Positions 27,700-36,816 of a DNA stretch of 64,000 nt are shown in pieces. Source of the stretch: JALHOP01 sp964484195 (GTDB taxonomy: Bacteria; Myxococcota; XYA12-FULL-58-9; JALHOP01); assembly GCA_964484195.1 (NCBI GenBank), contig CAZAER010000003.1, positions 1 to 64,000 on the forward strand. The letters are read 5' to 3'. The stretch's first letter is position 1. Every line of letters begins with the position of its first letter. A model generated the notes under the pieces. The model made no database searches, was not told the origin of the DNA, and worked only from the letters and a program-made list of their open reading frames with translations. Both the position numbers and the translations under genes were made by a program.

Positions 27700-27772
27700 A
27701 CGAACCCTTCCAGCAGACTTCAGGAAGTCGCCGAAAACGGTTATCGCGCCGGTTTTTCCTGGGGTGCGTGAG

Positions 27773-30061
27773 TCAGCCGCCGTGGGCCTGCTCGAGGGCG
27801 GTGACAACGAGGTCAGTCGTCAAGAGCTCGGGTAAGACAGCCGGCTCTTCGGGCTTACGCGGGCTGTAGACCAGATACATCGGGACGCCCGCTTTGCCGT
27901 ACCGGGCGAGCTCACTGCGAATGCGCTCGTCGCGGCGCGTCCAATCGGCTTTGAGCATCACGACGTCGAGCTTCTTGGTGAGGTCGGCGATTCGGTCGCT
28001 CGAGAGCACGGCCCGCTCGTTCACCTTGCAGGTGATGCACCAGTCCGCGGTGAAATCGACGAAGACGACCTTGCCGCGGGCAAGCTCGCTCGTGACCGTT
28101 TCGGGCGCGAATGGCTGCCAGGCGAGCTCGCTGGGTGGGACGACCTGAGGCTCGACGCCCTCGCTGGCGCGCAGGCTCACCATCAGGCCGACGACCACGA
28201 CCGCCAAAGCGGCCAGGCGGGCGGGCCAGAGGCGCTTGCCGTGGGCGCCGGAGACCAACCAGGTGGCGAGCGCCGCCGCCAACGCAAAGCCCATCACGGC
28301 CGCCATGCCGTCGACGCCGGCGACTTTACCGACCACCCACGAGAGCCAGAGCACGGTCGCAAGCAGCGCAAAGCCCATCACTTGTTTGAGGCGCACCATC
28401 CACATGCCGGGCTTCGGCACGAAGGAGAGGGCGCCCGGGATCGAGGTCAGGAGCACGAAGGGCGCCGCGAGGCCGGCACCGATGGCGACGAAGGTGACGA
28501 GCACGAGCCAAGCTTCGCCGGCCAGCGCGAACCCCACCGCGGTTCCCAAGAAAGGGGCGGAGCACGGTGTCGCCACGGCGACAGCGAGCACGCCTTCGAG
28601 CGCGCTTTTCACTGGTCCGTGGGTCTTGTGCACGGCGTCTCCGATGGCGTTGACGCCACCGGCTCCGATCTCGAAAACGCCGAACATGCTGAGCGCGAAG
28701 ACCGTGAGCACGCCGGCTACCACGGTCACGAACAGCGGCTCCTGGAACTGGAAGCCCCAGCCGACCGCGTGTCCGCCCGCGCGGAGCAGCAGCACCGCTC
28801 CCGCGAGCGCAGCCATCGAGACCAGGATGCCCGCGGTATAAGCCAGAGTGTGTCCGAAGACGACGGCGCGGCCGTGTTTGCTCGAGGTGCCGGCGAGCTG
28901 GGTGAACCCAGTCACTTTGATGGCGAGCACCGGCAAGACACACGGCATGAGGTTCAGCACCAACCCGCCGAGGAACGCGAGTAGGAGCATCTGCCAGACG
29001 CTCACGGCGGCGGCGTTGGTTTCCGCGGCGACGGGAGCGGCTTTGGCCGCTGTCGGCAAGAGCGCGTGGGCTTGCGTCGCAATGCGTGCCTGCCCCGACG
29101 CGCGCGCGAGCGGCACCGAGAACTGCACGAGAGCCGGGCTACCGTCTTCGCGCTCGAGCTCGAGGACACCGGAGAAGGTCGCGTCCCCTTCGGGATCATC
29201 CGGTCCGCTTTTGCCGACAATGTCCACCACCAGGCCGCTGAAGGCGCTGGGATGCTCGCGCACCGCCACCGCCTTCCACTCCACGCCGGGCGTGCGCTCT
29301 GGAGCGAAGACATCGTCGATGGCGTTCCCAGGGACCTGATAGGTCGGGCAATGCGCGCCTGGAGCCGGTGGACCCGCGCACGCCACGATGCCCAGCGCCG
29401 CCGCGAAGCGCGTGTTGGGTTTCACCGCCGAGACGTCGTAGGCCACCTCGACGCTCACGCCCAATGCCTCGGCGCTCTTCGGGACGCGCGTCGCGTGACG
29501 GTCGAAGAGCTGCACGACGGCGGCCGCGGCCGGAGTCGATTCACCGCGGAGAGGAATCGTCCGCGTCAGCGTAGCTTCGCCGGGTGTGCAGTCGACCTTG
29601 CACGCCAAGTAGTCTGCCTTCACCTGGATGGCGAGCTCGCCGCGCGCATCTTCGGCGACGGTCGCCTGGGTGAACAACAACACCTCGCCGGCATAGCCGT
29701 AGGTGGTGATGAAGCCGTCCGCCTGTTTGAAGATCGCCGGCGCCGGCCACTGCAAGGCCCCGAAGGTCGCTCCGTTACCGCTAAAGCGGACGTCGGTCGC
29801 GAGCGCCGCCTGACCCGGGTTCTTCCAATAGATGTGATAGTGCTCGTCGATGAGGAAGAGCACGCCGACGCGAAAGCTTTCGCCGGGAGTCACGGCGGCG
29901 ACATCGGTCATGAGATAGGCGTGGACGCGGGGCTCGCCTTTGTCTTCGGCGCCCGCTTGGTGCGCGCCTTTGGGTACGTCGAGCGACAGGCGGGGTGTCG
30001 CGGCTCGGGCGGTCGGTGATGCGATGAGAGCCGCGACGAGCGTCGGGAAGGCAAATTTCAC
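27773..30061 (-). CDS. dsbD: Thiol:disulfide interchange protein DsbD family
   Basis: This inner-membrane protein carries electrons from cytoplasmic thioredoxin to periplasmic partners. Order: signal peptide (VKFAFPTLVAALIASPTARA), periplasmic DsbD-alpha domain with the cysteines of DYLACKVDCTPGE, an eight-helix core with conserved Cys in LMPCVLPVLA and ATPCSAPFLG, and a C-terminal thioredoxin domain with WCITCK (CxxC). The GTG at 30061 has GGAGA upstream and gives the signal peptide directly; the longer frame is rejected. At 762 residues it is longer than E. coli DsbD because of a larger N-terminal domain. Confidence 0.93.
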   Translation of the reverse strand: MKFAFPTLVAALIASPTARAATPRLSLDVPKGAHQAGAEDKGEPRVHAYLMTDVAAVTPGESFRVGVLFLIDEHYHIYWKNPGQAALATDVRFSGNGATFGALQWPAPAIFKQADGFITTYGYAGEVLLFTQATVAEDARGELAIQVKADYLACKVDCTPGEATLTRTIPLRGESTPAAAAVVQLFDRHATRVPKSAEALGVSVEVAYDVSAVKPNTRFAAALGIVACAGPPAPGAHCPTYQVPGNAIDDVFAPERTPGVEWKAVAVREHPSAFSGLVVDIVGKSGPDDPEGDATFSGVLELEREDGSPALVQFSVPLARASGQARIATQAHALLPTAAKAAPVAAETNAAAVSVWQMLLLAFLGGLVLNLMPCVLPVLAIKVTGFTQLAGTSSKHGRAVVFGHTLAYTAGILVSMAALAGAVLLLRAGGHAVGWGFQFQEPLFVTVVAGVLTVFALSMFGVFEIGAGGVNAIGDAVHKTHGPVKSALEGVLAVAVATPCSAPFLGTAVGFALAGEAWLVLVTFVAIGAGLAAPFVLLTSIPGALSFVPKPGMWMVRLKQVMGFALLATVLWLSWVVGKVAGVDGMAAVMGFALAAALATWLVSGAHGKRLWPARLAALAVVVVGLMVSLRASEGVEPQVVPPSELAWQPFAPETVTSELARGKVVFVDFTADWCITCKVNERAVLSSDRIADLTKKLDVVMLKADWTRRDERIRSELARYGKAGVPMYLVYSPRKPEEPAVLPELLTTDLVVTALEQAHGG

Positions 30062-30112
30062 TGGGTCTCCGTCTACCTTAAACCCGCGTCTGCATCCTGA
30101 TATTCGCGTCTC

Positions 30113-30880
30113 ATGACGTCCGCGGCCGAAAGCACAGATCCGAAGAAATGGGGCAAGACCCCGCCCGATCAGGAGGAACGCAAGTTCCTCGAAGGGCCCA
30201 AGCGTCCGCATGACGACGGTATGCGCTTGCTACGCATCATGGGCGAGCTCGCCAAGGGTTTTCACACCTTGTGGCGCTTGGGTCCCGCGGTCACGGTGTT
30301 CGGCTCGGCGCGCTTCCAAGAAGGCCATCACTACTACGCGATGGCCCGGGAGATGGGGCGCGAGCTCGCCCGTGCCGGGTTCACGACCATGACGGGAGGG
30401 GGCCCCGGGATCATGGAAGCGGCGAACCGCGGTGCGAAGGAGGCCGGGGGCGCCTCGTGGGGCTGCAACATCAAGCTGCCGCGCGAGCAGAGCGAGAACC
30501 CATACGTCGATCGCTTCATCACCTTCCGCTACTTCTTCGTCCGCAAGGTGATGCTGGTGAAGTACAGTTACGCCTTCGTCTGCCTGCCTGGAGGCTTCGG
30601 GACGCTCGATGAGCTCTTCGAGATCGCGGTTTTGGTGCAGACAGGGAAAGTTCGGAACTTTCCCATCGTGTTGATGGGCCGCTCGTATTGGCAGCCGCTG
30701 CTCGACTACATCAAGAACACGTTCGTCGCGGAAAAGACCATCGATCCCTTGGATCTGGACCGCTTCTACCTCACCGACTCGGCCTCGGATGCGGCGCAGC
30801 ACATCGTCGACGTGGCCACGCGCGACCTCGGGCTCGCCTATCGCAAGCAGCTCGACCGCGCTGCAAAGGGCAAAGCCTGA
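30113..30880 (+). CDS. LOG-family protein (TIGR00730-type nucleotide monophosphate nucleosidase-like)
   Basis: The 255-residue Rossmann-like protein carries GGGPGIMEAANRGA and the family hallmark PGGFGTLDELFE, with VTVFGSARF at the fold start. Relatives called lysine decarboxylase-like or LOG cleave ribose phosphate from nucleotides such as cytokinin precursors. An N-terminal charged extension of about 50 residues (KKWGKTPPDQEERKF) precedes the domain. It is divergent from dsbD by 51 bp. Confidence 0.92.
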   Translation: MTSAAESTDPKKWGKTPPDQEERKFLEGPKRPHDDGMRLLRIMGELAKGFHTLWRLGPAVTVFGSARFQEGHHYYAMAREMGRELARAGFTTMTGGGPGIMEAANRGAKEAGGASWGCNIKLPREQSENPYVDRFITFRYFFVRKVMLVKYSYAFVCLPGGFGTLDELFEIAVLVQTGKVRNFPIVLMGRSYWQPLLDYIKNTFVAEKTIDPLDLDRFYLTDSASDAAQHIVDVATRDLGLAYRKQLDRAAKGKA

Positions 30881-30940
30881 CAGTCGAGCATCGTTTCCAG
30901 TAGACGGCGCGTCGCGTTTGGACAAAAATTCTCGCGACGT

Positions 30941-31510
30941 ATGCCTACTGACTTCGAAGCCGCCGAGCGCGAAGACCGGCTCGCTAGCGTGTCCGAGTCG
31001 GGGGTCTCCCTCGTTAGCAAGGAACGCCTTGCCGAGGTGAAGGCAAAGCTCGACGAAGAGCGCCAGCTCCTCGATCAGGAGCGTGCCATCCAGGCGCGCA
31101 ACCGAGTCAACTTCGACAAAGAACGCGTCGACCTCGAAGAGAAGGCCGAGACCTTGGCCATCGAAGCCGAGCGCCAGCGCGAACGCGTCCGCGAGCTCGA
31201 CCAGCGTGAAGCCGCCATTCGCCAGCGCGAGACTAGCCTCGCGCGCCGAGCCAGCGAGGCCACCAATCCTCGTTTCGAGGAAGACGGCGTCAATCAGGAG
31301 TGGAACCTGCCGACCGTCGCTGCGTCGATCGAGGAAGCGCACGCGATGATCAACCGCGCTCATGACCGGAGGCCGGCCGCGGAGGCGCCGCGGCCATCGG
31401 CAAACTATGGACCGTTCCGGCAGATCTTGATCGCGAACCCCGTGGCGACGTTTTCGTTCGGCTTCGTGGCGGCGACGATCGCCATGCTCATTCTGTGGAG
31501 CCTGTTGTAG
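30941..31510 (+). CDS. Coiled-coil protein with C-terminal membrane anchor
   Basis: The 189-residue protein consists of a long charged coiled coil (about residues 20-105, heptad-rich Glu/Arg/Leu), a Pro/Ala linker, and one terminal membrane helix (TFSFGFVAATIAMLILWSL). There is no signal peptide, so it is likely tail-anchored with the coil in the cytoplasm. Not recognised. It lies 60 bp after the LOG gene and 10 bp before the GMC oxidoreductase gene, so it may share their transcript. Confidence 0.75.
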   Translation: MPTDFEAAEREDRLASVSESGVSLVSKERLAEVKAKLDEERQLLDQERAIQARNRVNFDKERVDLEEKAETLAIEAERQRERVRELDQREAAIRQRETSLARRASEATNPRFEEDGVNQEWNLPTVAASIEEAHAMINRAHDRRPAAEAPRPSANYGPFRQILIANPVATFSFGFVAATIAMLILWSLL

Positions 31511-31520
31511 ATCTGCGGCT

Positions 31521-33065
31521 GTGAGCGCGACCTACGACTACGTCATCATCGGCTCTGGTTTCGGGGGCAGCGTCAGCGCTTTGCGCCTCGCGGAGAAGGG
31601 CTATCGCGTGCTCGTCCTCGAGAAGGGCAGACGTTTCGCCGCCAGCGATTTCCCGCGCAGCAACTGGCAGCTCAAACGCTGGCTGTGGATGCCCGCGCTC
31701 GGCTTTCGCGGTCTCTTCAAAATGACCTTCATGCGCCACGTCACGGTCGTGAGCGGCGTCGGGGTCGGTGGCGGCTCGCTGGTGTATGCCAACACCTTGC
31801 CGATCCCCGAAGACGCGTTCTTCGCGGCTCCGCAATGGAGCGGGCTCGCGGCTTGGAAAGACGAGCTCGCGCCACACTACCGCGAGGCGAGCCGCATGCT
31901 CGGTGCGGTGGCGAACCCGCAGGTCACGCGGCCCGACGAGGTCTTGCGCGAGCTTGCCCGCGAAAACGGACGCCCCGAGAGCTGGTCGCCGTCGACGGTG
32001 GCGGTCTACTTCGGGGAGCCCGGGCGCGAGGTCGACGACCCTTTTTTCGGCGGCAAGGGACCTCGTCGCAGCGGTTGCATCGGCTGCGGTGCTTGCATGC
32101 TCGGGTGCCGACACGGTGCCAAGAACACGCTCGATCAAAACTACCTCTATCTCGCCGAGCGCCTCGGGGTGACCGTCGAAGCGGACAGCGAGGTGGTGTG
32201 GGTTCGGCCGGGCCCCAACGGTTACGAAGTCGAGGTGCGCTCGCACGAAGACGACAGCGTCCGGCGTGTCCGCGGTCACAACGTCATTTTCGCGGGTGGT
32301 GTCCTCGGCACGGTGGAGCTGCTTCTGCGTTTGCAAAGCAGCCCAGACGGTTTGCCCGCGCTGTCGGCCCGGCTCGGCGACTTCGTCCGCACCAACTCCG
32401 AGGCGCTCATCGGCGTGACCAGCCGGCGGCGCGACGTCGACCTCTCGCGCGGCATTGCCATCGGCTCGATCCTCGCCACCGATGCGCATTCGCACCTCGA
32501 GCCGGTCCGCTATCCGGCGGGCTCGGGCTTCTTCCGGCTGCTCATGGCGCCGCACGTCGCTGGCAGCACCATCGCGACGCGGTTGCTGGGCGTCGCACGC
32601 TCGCTGCTGCTGCGGCCCCTCCGCTTCTTGCGTGCTTTGCTCGTGCCCGACTGGGCCAAGTTCACCATGATCCTGCTCTACATGCGTAGTCTCGAGGGCC
32701 ACCTGCGTCTGAAGCTCGGGCGCTTCGGCTTGACCACCGCGGTGCAAGAAGGCGCACGGCCCCGCGCTTCGATTCCGGAAGCGTCTGCTCTAGCGGAGCG
32801 GGTCGCGGAGAAGCTCGATGGCATCGCCACCAGCCTCGCGAATGAAACCCTCTTCGACGTCCCGACGACTGCCCACATCCTCGGGGGCTGCTGCATGGGG
32901 GAGAGCGCCGCCACCGGTGTCATCGATGCGCGCCACCGCGTCTTCGGTTATCAGGGCTTGTTCGTGATCGACGGATCGGCGATCTCGGCGAACCCCGGCG
33001 TGAACCCTTCACTCACCATCACGGCGCTGGCCGAGCGCGCCATGACCTTCATTCCGCACAAATGA
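31521..33065 (+). CDS. GMC-family (cholesterol-oxidase-like) FAD oxidoreductase
   Basis: The 514-residue protein starts with GTG and a dinucleotide-binding loop YVIIGSGFGGSVSALRLAEKG. It has VGVGGGSLVYANTLP, the cysteine-rich CIGCGACMLGCRHGAKNT typical of the cholesterol oxidase/long-chain alcohol subgroup, and the C-terminal HILGGCCMG and VIDGSAISANPGVNPSLTITALAE. FAD-dependent oxidation of an alcohol (sterol or long-chain) is expected; substrate not known. It overlaps the M19 dipeptidase gene by 4 nt (ATGA). Confidence 0.9.
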   Translation: MSATYDYVIIGSGFGGSVSALRLAEKGYRVLVLEKGRRFAASDFPRSNWQLKRWLWMPALGFRGLFKMTFMRHVTVVSGVGVGGGSLVYANTLPIPEDAFFAAPQWSGLAAWKDELAPHYREASRMLGAVANPQVTRPDEVLRELARENGRPESWSPSTVAVYFGEPGREVDDPFFGGKGPRRSGCIGCGACMLGCRHGAKNTLDQNYLYLAERLGVTVEADSEVVWVRPGPNGYEVEVRSHEDDSVRRVRGHNVIFAGGVLGTVELLLRLQSSPDGLPALSARLGDFVRTNSEALIGVTSRRRDVDLSRGIAIGSILATDAHSHLEPVRYPAGSGFFRLLMAPHVAGSTIATRLLGVARSLLLRPLRFLRALLVPDWAKFTMILLYMRSLEGHLRLKLGRFGLTTAVQEGARPRASIPEASALAERVAEKLDGIATSLANETLFDVPTTAHILGGCCMGESAATGVIDARHRVFGYQGLFVIDGSAISANPGVNPSLTITALAERAMTFIPHK

Positions 33066-34138
33066 GTCGTCTGACCTTCACCGATCATCGCCGCGACCCG
33101 ACCCGCTGGGCCCAGCTCTTGAACGTGCCGCGCGCCGCGGTCGACCTGTACCTCGACTGCGACGTCATCGACTTGCACGTCGACACCTTCATCTGGCCGC
33201 GTGTCTTCAAGAGCTACGACGTGACGACGCGCCATCGCCCGTGGCTGCCCGCGTCCGCGTTCTTGAATCAGGTCGATTTGCCGCGCGCCCGCGAAGCGCA
33301 CATGGCCGGCATGGTCTGGGATGTCGTGACCAACCCTCGCCGCTCGCCCGAAGAGCGCGCCCAAGACACGCTCGCGCACATTGCTTTCATCGAGCGCACC
33401 CTCGCCGCTCATCCCAACGACTTCGCGGTCGTGAGCAACGCGAGCGAGTACCGCGCGGTCAGGCAACTCGGGCTCACGGCGTCGTTCATTTCGCTGCAAG
33501 GCGGCCAGGCGGTCGACGTCTCGATCGATGCCGTCATGGCGCTGCCCGATACGGTGCATCGCATCACCATCGTGCACATGACCGAGTCGCGCATCGGGGT
33601 GCCCAATACGCAGCCCTCGCGCGCCGACGTCGGGCTCACCGAGTTCGGGCGCGATTTCGTCCGCGCCCTCGTCGACAAGCGCATCCTGGTCGACCTGTCG
33701 CACATCAACCGGGCAGGCTTCTTCGACGCGCTCTCGGTAATGCCGAAAGAGGTGACACCGATCGTCACGCACACGGGCGTCTGCGGCGTGCGACCGCTCT
33801 GGCGGAACATCGACGACGTGCAGCTCCGCGCCATTGCCAACCGCGGCGGCACCATCGGCGTCGTGTTCCATCCGCATTTCCTCGCCGACGTCGTGATGAC
33901 GTGTTCGCTGTCGCGGATCGTCGATCACATGGAGCACATCTGCAAAGTCGTGGGTGAAGACTTCGCCTCGATTGGCTCGGACTACGACGGCCTCATCAGC
34001 CTGCCGCGCGACTTGCCGGACATCACCTATCAGCCGCGCTTGGTCGCCGAGATGCTCGAGCGCGGCTGGTCCGAAACGCGGATTCGCAAGATCCTCGGCG
34101 GCAATGCGCTGCGCGTGATCGCGGCGATCCGGCCCTGA
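33062..34138 (+). CDS. Membrane dipeptidase family protein (peptidase M19)
   Basis: The 358-residue TIM-barrel metallohydrolase belongs to the renal dipeptidase family. Zinc-site motif DLHVDTF is near residue 40; later motifs include VDLSHINRAGF, TPIVTHTGV (SHS in many relatives, here THT) and FASIGSDYDG. There is no signal peptide, so it is probably cytoplasmic, unlike eukaryotic members. Coupling to the GMC oxidoreductase by a 4-nt overlap suggests a shared catabolic step. Confidence 0.9.
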   Translation: MSRLTFTDHRRDPTRWAQLLNVPRAAVDLYLDCDVIDLHVDTFIWPRVFKSYDVTTRHRPWLPASAFLNQVDLPRAREAHMAGMVWDVVTNPRRSPEERAQDTLAHIAFIERTLAAHPNDFAVVSNASEYRAVRQLGLTASFISLQGGQAVDVSIDAVMALPDTVHRITIVHMTESRIGVPNTQPSRADVGLTEFGRDFVRALVDKRILVDLSHINRAGFFDALSVMPKEVTPIVTHTGVCGVRPLWRNIDDVQLRAIANRGGTIGVVFHPHFLADVVMTCSLSRIVDHMEHICKVVGEDFASIGSDYDGLISLPRDLPDITYQPRLVAEMLERGWSETRIRKILGGNALRVIAAIRP

Positions 34139-34187
34139 GCTGCCAACCCTGGCCTTTTCACAGCGGCGCGGATAAAGGGGCGCACGT

Positions 34188-34823
34188 ATGCCGAGGAAAT
34201 CGACGGCGAAGGTGAGCAACTACCACCACGGCGATCTGCGCAATGCGCTGGTCACAGCGGGGCGGACGGTGCTCGAGCGGGATGGAGTGGCGAAGCTGAG
34301 CTTGCGCGAGGTTGCTCGCGTGATCGGCGTTTCGCACGGCGCGCCGCTGCATCACTTTCCTTCGAAGGAAGCCCTGCTCATCGCCATCGCGGCTGACGGC
34401 TTCAAGCAGCTCGGCGGCGTCATGCGCGAGGCGACCGAGCAGCACCTCTCCGATCCGCTCGATCAGTTCCGCGCTAGCGCCATCGCGTACGTGCGCTTCA
34501 TGCACGACCACCCGCATCTCATGCGGCTGATGCTCGGCGGTCTCATTCCCAGCTCGTTCGCCGATCCCGAGCTCAAACAAGCCTCACGCGACGCCTTCGC
34601 CGTGCTCGTCGACACCGTGAAGGCGGCGCAGGCGGCGAACCATGTGATTCACGGGGATCCCATGCGCCTCGCGTTCGCGGCTTGGGCGAACGTCCACGGG
34701 ACCAGCGTGCTCGTGCTCGAGGGCCATTACGTGGCCGAGCCGCGCGCCAACCTCGATGTCGAGGCGGTCGCGCGGCGTGCGGTCGAGTTTTTCTACGACG
34801 GCGTCAAGCGGCGCTACGAGTAG
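34188..34823 (+). CDS. TetR-family transcriptional regulator
   Basis: The 211-residue regulator has an N-terminal helix-turn-helix (KLSLREVARVIGVSHGAPLHHFPSKEALL) and a helical ligand domain of the WHG/TetR_C type (FRASAIAYVRFMHDHPHLMRLML). AAGGGG is 8 nt upstream of the ATG. It follows the GMC-dipeptidase pair by 49 bp and may control it. It is convergent with mlaC (3-nt gap). Confidence 0.93.
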   Translation: MPRKSTAKVSNYHHGDLRNALVTAGRTVLERDGVAKLSLREVARVIGVSHGAPLHHFPSKEALLIAIAADGFKQLGGVMREATEQHLSDPLDQFRASAIAYVRFMHDHPHLMRLMLGGLIPSSFADPELKQASRDAFAVLVDTVKAAQAANHVIHGDPMRLAFAAWANVHGTSVLVLEGHYVAEPRANLDVEAVARRAVEFFYDGVKRRYE

Positions 34824-34826
34824 CGT

Positions 34827-35426
34827 CTAGAGGCGCGCCGACTCTTCGGCCGTGCCGGCAAGGCGCTTGTCGAGACGCGACAAGAGGGCTTCGACACCGT
34901 CACGCTTGATGATGCGGCCGAACTGATTGCTGTAGTCACGCACCAGCGAGCCGCCGTCGATCGACAGATCGACGATCTTCCAATCTTCGCCCTTCTTGCG
35001 CCAGGTGAAGACGACGCTGGTCTGGGTGTCGTCCTTCGGCATCTTGGCGTCGACCACCACGGTGGCCTTGGTGCCATCGACCTTGGCGTCACCGACGGTG
35101 TACTTCGTGTCCGCCAAAGCGGAACCAGCCTGGCGGTGCACCGTTTTCTTCAAGAGCGCCTGGAAGATCTGTTGGTACTTGGCGGTCTGCTGCGCATTCA
35201 ACTGCGCCGCGTGCGTCTTGATGGCTTCGCTGGCGAACGACTCGTAGTCGAAGCTGTTGACCACGTCGGCCGGCAACGCACCGGCGTTGCTCTTGCTGGT
35301 CCACTGCTGCAGCAGGCGCGACGTCTGCGTCTTCAGCTCGCCGGTACCGGTCGCGTACGCTGGCGAAACCGCGACGCCGAAAGCGACCAACAGCGAGGCC
35401 AACAGGGTGTAAATGCGCTTGCTCAT
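34827..35426 (-). CDS. mlaC: MlaC-family phospholipid-binding periplasmic protein
   Basis: The 199-residue protein has a Sec signal peptide (MSKRIYTLLASLLVAFGVA, cleaved near AYA) and an MlaC/Ttg2D fold (VVNSFDYESFASEAI, KYQQIFQALLKKTV, WRKKGEDWKIVDLSIDGGSLVRDY). MlaC shuttles phospholipids between outer and inner membranes. No mlaFEDB genes are beside it, so this is an orphan copy. GGAGAG lies upstream of the ATG. Confidence 0.92.
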   Translation of the reverse strand: MSKRIYTLLASLLVAFGVAVSPAYATGTGELKTQTSRLLQQWTSKSNAGALPADVVNSFDYESFASEAIKTHAAQLNAQQTAKYQQIFQALLKKTVHRQAGSALADTKYTVGDAKVDGTKATVVVDAKMPKDDTQTSVVFTWRKKGEDWKIVDLSIDGGSLVRDYSNQFGRIIKRDGVEALLSRLDKRLAGTAEESARL

Positions 35427-35787
35427 GACGTTCTCTCCACTCGAGCTTTCTGCCCGAGCCTTCTGCCGGCTCGGCGGCCACTAGTCTATTCAAGAAGGCT
35501 GCCAATTATCGGCGGGACCGCCTCGACAGCCCAAAATATTGCGAGAATCCGACCGGTTCGCGCATTCTGTAGGGAATACGCAGGGTTCTGGCCTAGTGGA
35601 TCTCTAATCTAGTGGAGTGTCCGCTAAGCCTTGCTGAGCGGACAACTGTGACGGTGGAGCGGACACTTGTGCTGTCCGGGTCATGCACCGGTCACCGGTC
35701 AATGTGCGATCTGCGTCACGCTCGCGCCAGGGTCGTCAGTCGCAACGAGGCTTCTCTTCGCCCGCGATTTCGCGGACAAGCCTGCGC
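35427..35787. other. Intergenic stretch with inverted and direct repeats; no gene seen
   Basis: This 361-bp gap between the mlaC and GT4 starts holds several repeats and no convincing gene. CTAGTGGA is repeated at 35593-35600 and 35609-35616. An inverted repeat of TGTCCGCT arms follows, then a third AGCGGACAC half near 35658-35666. CACCGGTCACCGGTCA lies at 35686-35701. A short frame starting at 35612 has no coding character. Confidence 0.6.
35618..35644. repeat. Inverted repeat TGTCCGCTAAGC / GCTGAGCGGACA
   Basis: Two 12-bp arms with one mismatch flank a 3-bp spacer. The sequence resembles terminal inverted repeats of small insertion elements, and a CTAGTGGA direct repeat sits just to its left. 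It could be a solo IS end, a MITE remnant or an operator. Confidence 0.5.
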
Positions 35788-36816
35788 ATGCTGTTCCTGA
35801 CGGGCGCCATGGCGCGCGGTGACGTCGACGCGCGGTCTTACGAAGAGCGTGCCACCGATGCCCTAGGGCTCGAGCTTCAGCGCTTCAGCCTCGGAAACCC
35901 AGCGGAAAATGCCGCCGGGCATAGCCGTTTGAGCGAAACCTTGGCGTCGCTTCCCGACGGTGCTGGCGTGCTCGCATCGAGCACGATTTTACCGCTGGTC
36001 GGACCCGCGTTTCGTGTCCAGGCGCGGCGGCTGCGGATCGTCGTCATCGCCCATCGGCCAAGCCATCGTGACCCGCGCTTCGCCGCGATGGACGAGCGTG
36101 AGCTCGCAGCCGTCGACGCGAGCACTCTGCCGTACGCCCGGCGGGTCATCGTGCCGAGCCTGCACACAGCCATGAGCCTCGGCGCCTTCGGGGTGCTCCC
36201 GGATCAACTCGCCGTCATCATGCCTGGCGCCGATCGCGCGCCTCTCGCGGAGGGCTCACGCAAACGTGGCGAGCGGCTCTCGCTCGTGTGCGCGGCGCCC
36301 CTGGTGCGGAGCGCCGGCCACGACGTGTTGCTCGACGCCCTGATGCCCCTCGCGGGTCGTGACTGGCGTTTGACCTGTGTCGCGACCGAGAGTGACCCGG
36401 CGTGGCTCGCCGAGGTGCAAGCCAAAGCGGACAGGGCCGGGCTCGCCGATCGGGTACGCTGGATCGCTTCCGGCAGCGCCGGTGATCTGAAGAGCATGTA
36501 TCATGCGGCCGACCTCGCCATGCTGCCGGCGCACTACGATCCGCATGGCACCGGGGTCTTGGAAGCGCTGGCCCGCGGGGTTCCGGTGCTCGCGACCAGT
36601 GCCGGCGCTGCAGGGCGTCTTCTGCCCGAGGGGTCGGGGGTCCTACTGCGGCCCACCCAAGTCGATGAAATGACTCGCGCCTTGGCGATAGTCTGCGACA
36701 ATGCCGAGGTGCTGGCACGACTCACGCAGGGTGCCGAGCGAGCACGCGCGGAGGTTCGAGCCTGGAGCCGGGCGTCCGCGGAATTGAAGCGCGAGGTCGA
36801 TGTCGCATGCCGGTGA
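35788..36816 (+). CDS. GT4-family glycosyltransferase
   Basis: The 342-residue GT-B glycosyltransferase shows the C-terminal GT4 signature: LSLVCAAPLVRSAGHDVLLDAL, DRVRWIASGSAGDLKSMYHAADLAMLPAHYDPHGTGVLEALARGVPVLAT, with the conserved E of the EAL context. The N-terminal half is short. The ATG at 35788 starts the first beta strand (MLFLTGAMARG). It overlaps the next gene by 10 nt, so the two are a transcription unit. Acceptor unknown. Confidence 0.85.
   Translation: MLFLTGAMARGDVDARSYEERATDALGLELQRFSLGNPAENAAGHSRLSETLASLPDGAGVLASSTILPLVGPAFRVQARRLRIVVIAHRPSHRDPRFAAMDERELAAVDASTLPYARRVIVPSLHTAMSLGAFGVLPDQLAVIMPGADRAPLAEGSRKRGERLSLVCAAPLVRSAGHDVLLDALMPLAGRDWRLTCVATESDPAWLAEVQAKADRAGLADRVRWIASGSAGDLKSMYHAADLAMLPAHYDPHGTGVLEALARGVPVLATSAGAAGRLLPEGSGVLLRPTQVDEMTRALAIVCDNAEVLARLTQGAERARAEVRAWSRASAELKREVDVACR

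Noticed and set aside
30230..31363. 377-codon minus-strand frame opposite the LOG gene and coiled-coil gene
   Set aside because: Antisense of two better frames; composition not coding-like.
35612..35800. 62-codon frame before the GT4 gene
   Set aside because: Contains the inverted repeats, lacks a ribosome site and has no coding character.
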